DNA of 64,000 nucleotides, taken from NCBI RefSeq assembly GCF_018320785.1, contig NC_054885.1, forward strand, positions 9,732,421 through 9,796,420, written 5' to 3'. Of this stretch, positions 12,501-22,396 are shown piece after piece; position 1 is the first letter of the stretch, and every line of letters begins with the position of its first letter. This DNA comes from Cheilinus undulatus (taxonomy: Eukaryota > Chordata > Actinopteri > Labriformes > Labridae). The notes beneath the pieces were generated by a model that made no database searches, had not been told where the DNA came from, and was given only the letters and a program-made list of their open reading frames with translations. A program made the position numbers and the translations under genes.

Positions 12501-15500
12501 ATATTGATTTCTGGTAAAATAACTCTGCCAAGGAACTTGAAGGTATTTCTGTTATTGCTATGGCAGCTCTGCCAGTGAAAATAAGTCAGGCCTTTGTCGT
12601 CAGTAGAGCTTCAAACATTTCTACAGCTGAGCATGACTCATCAGTTCATCCTCACTGAGAGCGCCTTTGTTACTCGTTTCTAAAGAAAGTCACAAGGATT
12701 GAGTGCTGCTGCCAATCATGAAAGTCCCGCATACTTCTGTGTGATTTTTAAAATGTATTGGTGAGTGAAGGATTATTGATTTTACTCTGTTAACCATTGA
12801 GCCATAAAAAAAAGATGTCGACTTTGATAACAGTCAATCTGTTAATTCTGTAAAAAAAAATGAACAGAAGTTAACATTTACATTCATGCTTAAAGCTGCT
12901 GAAAGTAGCAGACTATCAGTGTATTTTCTGAAAAAATATGCTGAACTTTTTAAACCTTTGGATCTGTGAGAGTGCACAGATATCAGGCACATCCATGCAT
13001 CATAAAAAGCCGCCAGTTTTGCAACAACTCTCCCCCTGTTATGCAGACAATAATTTACAAAAATCCTGGTCATTGTGGGAAATGTCTGCAGTTGTTGTGC
13101 AAAGCCACAAGATTAAAACAGATCAAATAGGCACATTTTAGCCTGCAAAAAACAACTTTGCACAGGATACAATACAGCCAGATTCACTGGAACTAAAACG
13201 ATTGCTTCTGGGTTATTGGAAAACAAAGTATATCGTCAAAAATGGGTGAAAGTTTTTCAGTTTTTCAAGAGCAACAGAGGGTGATGCACCATATTTTCCC
13301 CCGTTCCGATTTCCCTTTCTGTGGTTGGCGTTGACATAGACAAGAAACAAGGAAAAAGGGAAATGACAAGGCATTAGGAGTGTCTGGCAGGAAGACTTTT
13401 GTCAACTTTCTTTCATTTTCCTTACTGTACAGAGTTTGCTAGCTTAATTTACAAAGTAGAGATAATCGTGCATGAATAAAATCCGTACCTGTGTTTGAAA
13501 TGATGCTCTGACGTGTCATCATAGAGGCATAACTTTGCAGCTAGCCGTCGTATTATTCCCAGGAGGGAGACAGATTTTCCGAGTCAGACAGATGATGCAA
13601 TATCTGACGCTTATATGCAGCTTGGACATGGTGAATCACGTTTTTCTCATCTGATATCTGTCTGTTTTTGTCATCTCTGCAGTAACTACGGTCCTACGAT
13701 AGCAGTGCAGAATGAGGCGGTGAAGCGAGGCTGCCAGCAGGTGCTGTGGCTGTACGGAGAGCAAGAGGATATCACAGAGGTCGGCACCATGAACCTCTTC
13801 ATCTACTGGACCAATAAGAATGGAGGTCAGACTCAAGCTTTTCCTTTGTATCGTGTTGTATCTTAAATTGCAGCACTTTACTGCAGTGTCCTGCAGTTTT
13901 CTGCTCATATGTATGATCTACAATTAGCTTTCTTTAAAATATAGATATATGTGATGTTTGTCTACAGAGAGAGAGCTGGTTACTCCTCCTCTGGACGGCA
14001 TCATTCTCCCAGGAGTCACCAGACAGTCTCTGCTGGACCTGGCCAGAGAATGGGTAAGACACGCAAGTGCAAAATAAAGAATAAACATCACCTAGGTTGA
14101 TCAGTTCACAGCTTACTAGCATGTTTCTCCAGTGATGAAGGCCAGGTAAACAGTTATTTATTTATGTGTCACAAGCCCTAAAAGTAGGAAGCCATCGTAG
14201 TACGATGTTTACTCTTTAACCTGTCCTAATATTTATGGATTCCTGTGTTTAATTTCAGGGTGAATTTAAGGTGACAGAGCGTACGATGGGGATGAAGGAG
14301 CTACTTGGAGCTCTGGATGCCGGGAGGATCATGGAGGTGTTTGGAGCAGGGACAGCATGTGTTGTCTGTCCTGTTGGCAGCCTCCTCTACAAAGGAGAGG
14401 TATAAGCTCAACTTTTAGATAGCTTTATGATGACAAGTTTGAGTTACTATTCAGCTAAAATCTAATTACTTACTATTTGCAAGCCAAACATAATGTTATC
14501 TTTCTGTCTCTCAGACGTACCAGATCCCGACCATGAAGAACGGTCCTGACCTGGCGAAGAGGTTCTACAAAGAGCTTACTGATATTCAGGTGAGTGCACT
14601 CGAGTTATCGCTGCAGAATATAGAGGGTTTAAAGTTGCACGTTGGCGCCTCCAAGTGGTTGAAAAAAAGAACTATCAGTGCCAGTAGTTTTGACTCTTTT
14701 ACTAGAAATTGTGTAAGACCAAACAAGTTTTTTTTTTTTTTAATTTTAAACTTAGGGTTTGAAGAAAAATCCTTTTACTCTGTAGTTATCACCTTTGTTA
14801 TTCGACACAAAATCTGTAGAACAAATGTTTTAAGTTTGCAATTGCAATTACCCCCCCCCCAAAAAAAAAAATCACCAAATTATCCTTTTACAGATGTTTA
14901 GCTTGGCTTTTCTTTGCTCTTTTGCTTGATTGATGACTCCCAATTTTGTCTAAAGCCCTCAAATAAGTCAAATGATGATTTTTTTGCAGCTTTCAGCACA
15001 TAATTTTACTACATATGCAGTGGGGGTCGACTGTTCATCAGGGCTGATATTCAGCATTTGACCAGTTATATGTATCTATGTGAAATTTTACAAATAGCCA
15101 GTAAAATAATAGAATTTTAAAAAGTGAGCTACTGTGCATCATTAAGGTTCAGCTGGGTGGGTAGAGCAGGCGCTCGGTGTTAGACGGTGCATGTCCTCTG
15201 CCTTTCTCTCTCCATATTCAGGTTGTCTGCAGAGTCTTAAAAATTATTAAAAGCTGATAATTTAGCTAAATTTAAGGCTTTTAAAAAGTCTTACGTGCAT
15301 TTAAAAGGCACTGTTTGCGTTGAGGTTGTCAATATTAGATCTGCTTAATAGCTCATGCATAGATTTTTTTTAGCAAGAACAAGTTTGTGTCTTTTCTTTT
15401 TACAAGTAAAAACTAGGGATGCACAATACTATCAGCATGAGATCAGTATGGGCAGATATTAGCTGTAAAAGGGAATTATTGGTCTTTGCAGATATAAACA

Positions 15501-17599
15501 TTTCTGTTGACATCTAAATCCAGTATTTTGGCCATAAAAATCTGTCTGTACAGCTGTAAAAATGGCTGTATGATCAAATCATTTAGTGGAGTTTAAGGCT
15601 GGACCACAAGACTTATGATAGCTAAAGTCTAGTTCTTTATTCATCATTATTTTGTTACACTTTAAAGTCTGTTTTAAGGACTGAAATTAGTTCATTTGTC
15701 CATCTAAAAATTTAAATTGTGAGTTTTAAGGAGTGAAGTTTTAAGTCTGAACCACAAGTATTGAAATCACTATCAAATTATTTTGTAAATACATTGAATA
15801 ACAGCAAAAGTCTAAGTTTGTGTGACCCTAATGAAAACAATTAATATTGATGTTTAATTTTTCCATGTGGGTTTTGGGGGTGAAGGGGGTAGCTTTTCTT
15901 GGTTATGACTAGGGGTCGCTAAGGAAAAAAGGTTGGGAACCACTGGCCTAGTGTAACACTAGCATGGTCTGTTCATGTTAGTGTGGCTAGCATCTCAAAG
16001 GAAGTTTTATTTGCATGCCACAGTTCCAGATAGTATCAGCATTTTCTGGACTGTGTTGTCACATTTTTATCTTAAAAACTGCACAAAGCATGCATAAATG
16101 TGTCACCAGTACAGCTGGTTAGAAACTGAAGATGCAATGGGGTCTTGAAATATATCTAGAGCAGCGTTACTCAACCTTGCTCCACCAAAGAGCCAAATTG
16201 TTAAAAAAAATACCTTTGCAAGAGCTACAATGAAAGTGGTTGATTAAAGTGGCTATGAAAATAAAAGTACAAGGTGGCAAATAACAGTCAAACAGCAGCA
16301 AAAAAGTGGCAACAAGGGGCAAAGTAGGCATAAAATGGCAAAAAGTGGGGAAAAGTGGAAAAACAGGGAGAAAAAGTGGCAGAATAGGGCAGTAAGTGGC
16401 AAAAATGGGCAAGAAGTTACCAAAAAATGAGTTACAGGTGGCAAAAAATGAGTGTAAAAGTGACTATAATGGTCAAAAATGTGGGAAAAATGGTCAAAAA
16501 GCAGCAGAGTGGCAAGAATGTTGAAAACAGTGGCGATTAATGGCAAAACGCGGCTTAAATGGACAAAAAAATAGCATAAAAGGGACAATTGCAAATAGCA
16601 AAAAGCAGGGTAAGAGGGAAAAAAACTGGTGGCAAAAATGGGATTGAAGTAGTAAAAATGAGCAAAAAGAGAAGGCAAAGGTGGGCTTAAAGCAGTAACA
16701 ATGGATTAAAGTAGGAAAAAATAGAAAAAAAGGCAAAAAATTGCAAATAAGGGCAATGGAAATGTACAGACAATAAATAAAGGCTGAATATTAAAGCCAA
16801 CTGTATTAATGTGGGGATTCAAACTGATTAATGTGACTTGCAGTGGATAATTTCTGAGGTCACAGTTTCCCTTTATAAAGGTTTTCTGGGGGAATAATAT
16901 TTGAAATTAATACATAAAAGAGTCACAAATCATCACAAAAGAGCCCCGCTTTGAGTATCACTGATCTAGAGGGTCTTGAAAAAGGTCTCCAAAAGTGTTA
17001 AATTCAGATTCTTTGTAAATAGCCTGATCCTGTCTAAAACTCCACAAATGTATGCATACAGCCAGAACAATTAACTTTGTAAGCCAATAATGCGGATAAC
17101 ATCTGTCATCCCTAACGCTCTGGTGTTTGTACTTTCACTTCTGTGAAAAATCTGAGCACTGGTACCATGAACAACCATGGACTGTAGACAGGACTCATTT
17201 TTCAGAGATAAAAGCTCATCTTTGTTGCTGTTGTACAAATTCATCCTTGCTAAGTAGTAATGAAGTATGCTAGCTGTATTTCATGAAAGGTTTGTCCAAC
17301 TACATGCTGTAAATCTAACTCACTAATGGCTCATGTTTCTACAAACTGATGCAGATCCAAAGATTTGTAGATATTTGAAATTGGCCCTGGAAAGAAATAA
17401 ATCAGTCGACCCCTGATATAATTAATGAAGTTTTCATATAAAACTTCCTACTGTGCAGCTTTAACATTTTCAAAAGCAGCATTTTTAACATTTTTGCTCA
17501 CATTTCTCTCTCTTTCCTCTCTTTCTTTTTGACTCTTCTGCGTTTGCTTCCACCCAGTACGGACGCAAAGCCAGTGAGTGGGCACCACTGGTCGTCTAA
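3561..17599 (+). CDS. bcat2: Branched-chain amino acid aminotransferase, mitochondrial (5' partial, 10 exons)
   Basis: This PLP enzyme moves the amino group of Leu, Ile or Val to 2-oxoglutarate, the first step of branched-chain amino acid breakdown, in the mitochondrial matrix. The coding exons are 3561-3632, 4007-4207, 6680-6790, 8807-8926, 9083-9246, 13683-13825, 13968-14053, 14259-14399, 14515-14589 and 17558-17599 (stop TAA). All have AG/GT borders and the phases join cleanly into 384 residues; the human enzyme has 392. The first visible exon reads like the end of a transit peptide (RFASTFK). The PLP lysine sits in GSFKMGGNYGP (visible residue 220, codon about 9236-9238). The redox CxxC is present in GTACVVCPV (residues 333 and 336). 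[10 protein letters not shown] and EVGTMNLF are family landmarks. I prefer bcat2 over cytosolic bcat1 because of the transit-like start and the [15 protein letters not shown] context. The initiator exon was not recognised in 1-3560. Introns hold SINE, Tc1 and hAT copies. Confidence 0.96.
4926..5068 (-). mobile_element. tRNA-derived SINE, degraded
   Basis: The minus-strand copy shares the A-rich tail (AAAAATAAATCTTAAAA) and the CAGTGGATAGA core with the copy at 1433. The tRNA-like head at about 5020-5068 has a decayed B box (complement of ACTCAAACCCAGG). It lies in bcat2 intron after the exon ending 4207. Confidence 0.7.
5104..5515 (+). mobile_element. Tc1-like transposase fragment (DNA-binding half), interrupted
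   Basis: The plus strand encodes fragments of the paired-type DNA-binding region of a Tc1-like transposase ([17 protein letters not shown]). It continues after an insertion with bases encoding the next part up to about 5515. It is dead: frameshifted, and split by a 5'-truncated retroelement at 5244-5324. Confidence 0.7.
5244..5324 (+). mobile_element. 5'-truncated LINE-like tail with (ATT)n, nested in Tc1
   Basis: An 81-bp insert ends in GGCGCTATATAAAT and an ATT microsatellite, a common tail of fish non-LTR elements. A perfect 8-bp duplication ACAACCAG flanks it (5236-5243 and 5325-5332). Removing it restores continuity of the surrounding Tc1 sequence. Confidence 0.75.
6165..6330 (+). mobile_element. 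tRNA-derived SINE, degraded
   Basis: The plus strand has a tRNA-like head (GAGCTTAGTTGGTTGAGTAG) and a B-box-like GGTTTGAATCC, then a pyrimidine-rich body. It resembles the other SINE copies in the window but is more diverged. It lies in the bcat2 intron before the exon at 6680. Confidence 0.6.
7990..8560. repeat. Degenerate low-complexity array in bcat2 intron
   Basis: Loosely repeated words of the form TTTGGGGAATT...ATTTTTGGAA recur every 25-40 bp through this stretch, without a strict period. It reads as a decayed minisatellite. No coding potential is apparent. Confidence 0.4.
11185..12115 (+). mobile_element. Degenerate Tc1-like transposon with internal insertion
   Basis: The left end (GAGAGTATTCTGACCCCCTTC) and the right end (near GAACACTTTCTGAATGCA) resemble inverted ends of a fish Tc1 element. 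Between them, plus-strand pieces encode [13 protein letters not shown] (catalytic Asp still present) and a GGGSIM-type region near 11965. Unrelated sequence from about 11245 to 11560 interrupts it, bounded by similar GATGC(A/T)...GCAGC(C/T) words. The transposase frame is broken. Confidence 0.65.
15147..15245 (+). mobile_element. SINE head fragment
   Basis: CAGCTGGGTGGGTAGAGCAGG followed by a CTCTGCCTTTCTCTCTCC segment resembles the tRNA-like head and body of the SINEs above. It is truncated and diverged. Confidence 0.45.
15845..15949 (+). mobile_element. Solo 3' end of a hAT-type element
   Basis: The sequence ends GGTTGGGAACCACTG, a hAT-type terminus. The preceding 90 bp are similar to the right end of the element at 23150-24867, including TTTTTCCA-TGTGGGT and TAGCTTTTCTT. 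No matching left end was identified. Confidence 0.5.
16162..16963. mobile_element. hAT-type miniature element with internal TGGCAAAA array
   Basis: The ends are CAGCGTTACTCAACC and the complement of AGTATCACTG. A perfect 8-bp target duplication ATCTAGAG lies at 16154-16161 and 16964-16971, the hAT signature. The interior (about 16240-16760) is a degenerate array of GTGGCAAAAATGG-like words. No transposase is encoded. It lies in the last bcat2 intron. Confidence 0.9.
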
Positions 17600-19090
17600 A
17601 CGGCAGCATTGCACATGCCAGTTTTATCTACAGTTAGTCCCATAATTCCACTTTGGACGACCAGCAGCCCCCTCCTCCTACTCCCCTCCTCTCTCCTCCC
17701 AGCACACTAATGCACTCCTGCTTACTCACCAGCCGAGGAGACGGACGCCTCTCTCCGTCGGTCTGCTCGGGTGACTTCTCCACATGAGGCTTTCCATGTG
17801 GACTCTCATAGGAAGACGGTTACTGATCGGATGTTAACAGCTTGCTTTGGTGAAGCAGTATTAACAATATGCAACTTTTAACTTAACCTCGAAGTGTGCA
17901 ATGCAAAGCAGGAAAACAACGGTCCCTGGATGGGTAATGGTTAAAGTTGAATGTTCCTAGTGAGATCTGCAAGTCTAACATGAGGGCATTCAAATCTGTA
18001 AGTGAAATTAATTCATCCTTCTGTTTAGATAGATGAATTCCTCTGTGGTCAGTGCTTCAAGCTAAAAGCACAAACATATCCTGGCATTTATGAAAAAGGC
18101 ACAAACTGACACATTTTATCTGTAGGAGGGGAAGTATTTCTAGTAGTAAAGCCACATATTTGGTGAGTAGGACTTGATTTAGCTGCATTCTGTAGGGTAC
18201 TGTCTCTTTAATAAATATATTAAAATGTTTTCAGCAGGAAAAAGTACGCTAAAATAACTCGTACTACTTGCAACAACCTGTGGTGTTTTCTCGTAAACAT
18301 TTGAGCTGTTACGTACAAGTAGTACCCGTAAACGCATCATAGGATATGTTTTTTACTGTCGTGTACATAATGATGAAAGAGTACTGCCGTAGTTATATGG
18401 GGCCACGTCACTTTGACACCAGTTTGCACTGACCTTATTCATGTCAGTTATGTATCTGATGAGGACGGAAAACAGCTTTTTAGAGAGGAAAAACGAGCGG
18501 ATTTTATGTTTTATTGGATTTTGTTCGTGAAGACGTCAACTGCACAAAGATTGAGATTAAAAAGATGAGATCTAAGTGAACCTGAGCACGCACAAATGGT
18601 AGCCTCCACGCTGTAAAAGAGATACTGTTGGATGCTGGCAGTGACTCCTGCACTAGTTTGGGTGTAATCATTATGAATACAATGTATAGTAACAAGTAGG
18701 TTGTTATTTTAGGATTTTAAATTATATTTTTCTTTTTAGAATGTGAAAATTAGGCCGACTGTCTTCCAAATACTTGACTGTATGGCAGGTGTTGTACTGT
18801 ACTCTCTGCATCATGTGCTTCCTTTGCTGGTTTCCGCTCTTTGAATGTATTGTCGTTTTTACACATACTTTATATAGGACTGTCCCTCTCTGTCTAAGTG
18901 CCTGACCTTGGTTTGTTGGCTTGTTCTCTGTGGATCTTCAGCTACTGTTATGTGTTTTCCAGTTTGTGCACTAGGGGATAGAGCTGGATTCTTCGAGTCA
19001 TGACAATTTAGATTTTTTGTTTTTTTAATGTGCTGTTACTTTTATTCTGCTGTTACGTTTTTACATTAAACCTGATTTGAGTTCAGTCTC
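17600..19090 (+). other. bcat2: bcat2 3' UTR
   Basis: The sequence after the bcat2 stop has no recognisable coding exon or repeat until the Tc1 copy at 19199. An ATTAAA signal at 19065-19070, followed by a GT-rich stretch (about 19075-19105), is a plausible cleavage site. That would give a 3' UTR of about 1.5 kb. The exact end is inferred. Confidence 0.55.
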
Positions 19091-19198
19091 TTGTATTTGT
19101 GTTTCATTTATTTCTCTTTCACTAATATCCCCAGCTTTTCTGTAGGTCTGATGGAAGACGAGGTCTCTTACCCATGTGCTGAAAGTTGGAGGAATCTA

Positions 19199-20446
19199 CA
19201 GTGGCTTGCAAAAGTATTCATACCCCTTGAACTTTTCAACATTTCTTCACGTTATGACCACAAACTTTTGTTTAAACTATTTTTGGGGGATTTTGCATCA
19301 TAGATGGACACAAAGTGGCACATAGTTGTGAGGTGGAAGGAAAATTATACATGGATTTCAAGTTTTTTTTTTTTTAATAAATTAAAATCTTAAAAGTGCA
19401 GAGTATAAAGGTATTCAGACCCCTGGAGTCTGATACCCATGAATACAATCCAGGTTGACCAATTGCCCTCAGAAGTCCCCTAATTAGTAAATAGAGTCCA
19501 CCTGTGTGTAATCTCAGTATAAATACAGCTGTTCTGTGAAGGCCTCAGACACAGAGAACATCAGTGAACAAAGAGAGAGTAGCAAGAAGAAAGCCATTGT
19601 TGAAACAAAGCCAATTAGGAGCCTTGTTTGTGGTTTGCTAAAAGCCATGTGGGTGACACACCAAACGTGGAAGAAGGTGCTTTGGTCAAATGAGACCAAA
19701 ACTGAACTTTTTGGCCTAAAAAAGGCGCTATGTGTTGCGGAAAACTAACACTGCACATCACCCTGAACACACCATCCCTGTTGTGAAACATGGGGGTGGC
19801 AGCATCATGCTGTGACGCTTTTCCTCAGCCGGGACAGGGAAGCTGGTCAGAGTTGATGGCAACATGGGTGGAGCCAAATACAGGGCATTCTTGGAGGAAA
19901 ACCTGTTCGAATCGGCAAAAGACTTGAGACTGGGGCGCAGGTTCACCTACAGCAGGATAAAGACCCTAAACATACAGCTAGATCTACAATGGAATGGTCT
20001 AGCTTGAAGCATATTCATATGTTAGAATGGCCCAGTCAAAGTGCAGACCTAAATCCCAGTGAGAATCTGTGGCCAGACTTGAAAACTGCTGTTCACAGAC
20101 GCTCTCCATCAAATGTGACTGAGCTTGAGCTAGTTTGCAAAGAGTAATGAGCAAAAATTTCAGTCTCTAGATGTGCATAGTTAGAGACAAACTCCGAAAG
20201 ACTTGCAGCTGTAATTGCAACTAAAGTAGACTCTACAAAGTCTATACTCCAGGGGGCTGAATACTTTTGCACACCAAACTTTTCAGATTTTTTTTTGTAA
20301 ACAATTTTGAAAGCCGTGTATAATTTTCCTTTCACTACACAATTATGCCCAACTTTATGTTGATCTATCACATGAAATCCCCCCAAAAAATATTTACGTT
20401 TGCGGTTACAATGTGAAGAAATGTGGAATACTTTTGCAAGCCACTG
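19199..20446 (+). mobile_element. Tc1-like transposon, full length but inactive
   Basis: Terminal inverted repeats start CAGTGGCTTGCAAAAGTATT at both ends, and a TA dinucleotide flanks each side (19197-19198, 20447-20448). The interior carries transposase remnants: LWSNETKTELFGL, then [19 protein letters not shown] in another frame. The catalytic Asp in the LWSDETK context is Asn here. Frameshifts and stops rule out a functional transposase. Confidence 0.92.
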
Positions 20447-20884
20447 TAAGTAGTACAAGTCTTCTTGTCAGTAGTGTAGAATATGCTTTTTTATGTTGTG
20501 AATTAAAATTGAGATTGTGCGGTACTGTTCTAAACATTGCTATTATGGTGAGAGGTCCTCTTTTCGGCCCATCGCCCTACGGATAATCCTACAACGTAAT
20601 AAAAAATGTATGTATGCATAACCTGAAATCTCTTACTTTTACACATAACCAAAACAAACAGTACCGTACAGAACTTTACAGCATATCTGAGCAAAAAAAA
20701 ATAGTCTAAAATGACCCATAAATGTGGTGGGTAAGCCTCCTTAGTAGGATTGACACAACCCTGTTCATGCTCTTGCTGTCCTTGCATATTATCAGGGGCA
20801 TGGGAAAATATTCTGCTTAAAAAAAGAAAACAATCCCCGACTTTTGAGCCTTGAAAGGGGTGGATATCGCTAGTGAGCATGGCA

Positions 20885-21368
20885 GAGGGCAGTGTTGCCC
20901 AAACTTTTTGTCTGGTGATCCACTTTTTACAAGGTTCAAGCCACTGGGCCCAACCACTTCGTTTTCTGCTCATGGTTGGTGCTAGCTTTTATAACTTTAA
21001 CTCAGTAACTGGACTCTGGACTCAATCTGGTTCTTACCTGGTACTTTCTGCTTACAAGCCAGGAAGAAACCACCTTGCCTCTGTCACATAGGCCTTCACC
21101 AGATGATTGACCTCTTGGGCGCTCAGTAGCTGTCTGGTCAGGAACAATGCGTGTCTTTTTTATAAGCCAAGCATTGCTAACTGTGACTTTAGCTCTTTTG
21201 CCAACCAGTGGCTTATATAGCCTCGTTTTGTGTTTTACTATGGTGGAAAGTGTGTAGCCCCCATGTGGCTAAAATGTGTACTACAGAAATAAATGTCAGA
21301 TTGAACACTAAAGCAAAGAAATTATGAAAATTCATTTGGGGACCCAACTTTGAGAAAGAGTGGCCTAG
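20885..21368. mobile_element. Possible hAT-type remnant
   Basis: The left side CAGTGTTGCCCAAACTTTTTG and the right side CCCAACTTTGAGAAAGAGTG resemble decayed hAT termini in opposite orientation. Target duplications are not convincing. The rest of the bcat2-ifi35 spacer (20450-21990) shows no exon. Confidence 0.4.
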
Positions 21369-21993
21369 AGTGCCTGCCAGGCAGGTCATAGGGTTGCCAC
21401 GAGCCCCTAGTCCTGCCGTGCATGCACCAAGGACCCAAAAACAGCCAGCGGTCTCCAGGCGTATTTCCAGGGGTGGAAAGGCCTGGACAAAAGAGATGCT
21501 GACAAACTTGACCTTGGCGTGGGCATCTGTCAACAGCTTGACTCTGCCCTTTGAATTTGGCTAAACCTTTCTTAGTCCAGGTACTTAAAGATCATCCATA
21601 CTAGAGGGCTTCAACATGTTGTTTCTTGCTATAGAGCAGTGAAATGTACCCACACCTTTTAGGTAAATTTTACCCCTGGATTTGCTGTCTATCTGGGCAC
21701 AGGTTCGGAGAGTGGAAACCCAGAACAAAGCAGAGCATGTAACAAGGCAGGTCCACAAGACGTGGTCTCCAGTTGTAGCCATTTCAGACCAAGTATCACT
21801 TGGCAATTAAACCCGATAAAACATAACAGTTGGTTTTATTTTCTCTAATGCTCTCACAGTAGTTTCGCAACAGACTACTTCCTGGCAAGTACCTGTACTG
21901 AAGTATCTGAACTCCACATGGCCTTGTCCCCAACTTTGTAATTTTTTCACTCGCCTCCATAAAAGACAAGCTGTTCTCAATTTCACCTCCAAG

Positions 21994-21999
21994 TTTATT
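21994..21999 (-). terminator. Candidate ifi35 polyadenylation signal
   Basis: The minus strand reads AATAAA here, about 400 bp beyond the ifi35 stop. The intervening sequence shows no repeat or exon and would be the 3' UTR. An alternative AATAAA is at about 21834-21839. Confidence 0.45.
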
Positions 22000-22396
22000 T
22001 GCTCAAAGTCAAGTGTAACAACAACCTTATTAAAGTAGAAACTGTTCTGTCAATTATCTATATGCTAAATGTAAAAATTACTTGGTTAACTGTAATATTG
22101 TTACTATAACCCATACTGTTTTTTTCTTGCCAAAGGCATATACATTTAAAACACTAACAGAAAATGCCAGCTTAAGTTCTCCATATCAACAGTAACAGAA
22201 ATCAGACCAACACTGTTACAAATAAAAAGATAAATGTCATTTAAATGAACTTGTCAAAACCAGGATGTTGATCGCTTTGTGCTCAGTTCCAGCGTGTATT
22301 TCCTAAGGTAAAAGGATTCAACTAAAAGACTTCTTAAACAGGCAGTTCCAGCCTTTAAATATGGTACAATAACAGCCTAAAGCAGTTGCAGCACAT

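Noticed and set aside
16167-16736. Open minus-strand frames rich in Pro, Phe and Leu
   Set aside because: They lie wholly inside the hAT element's TGGCAAAA array; the composition is an artefact of the repeat.
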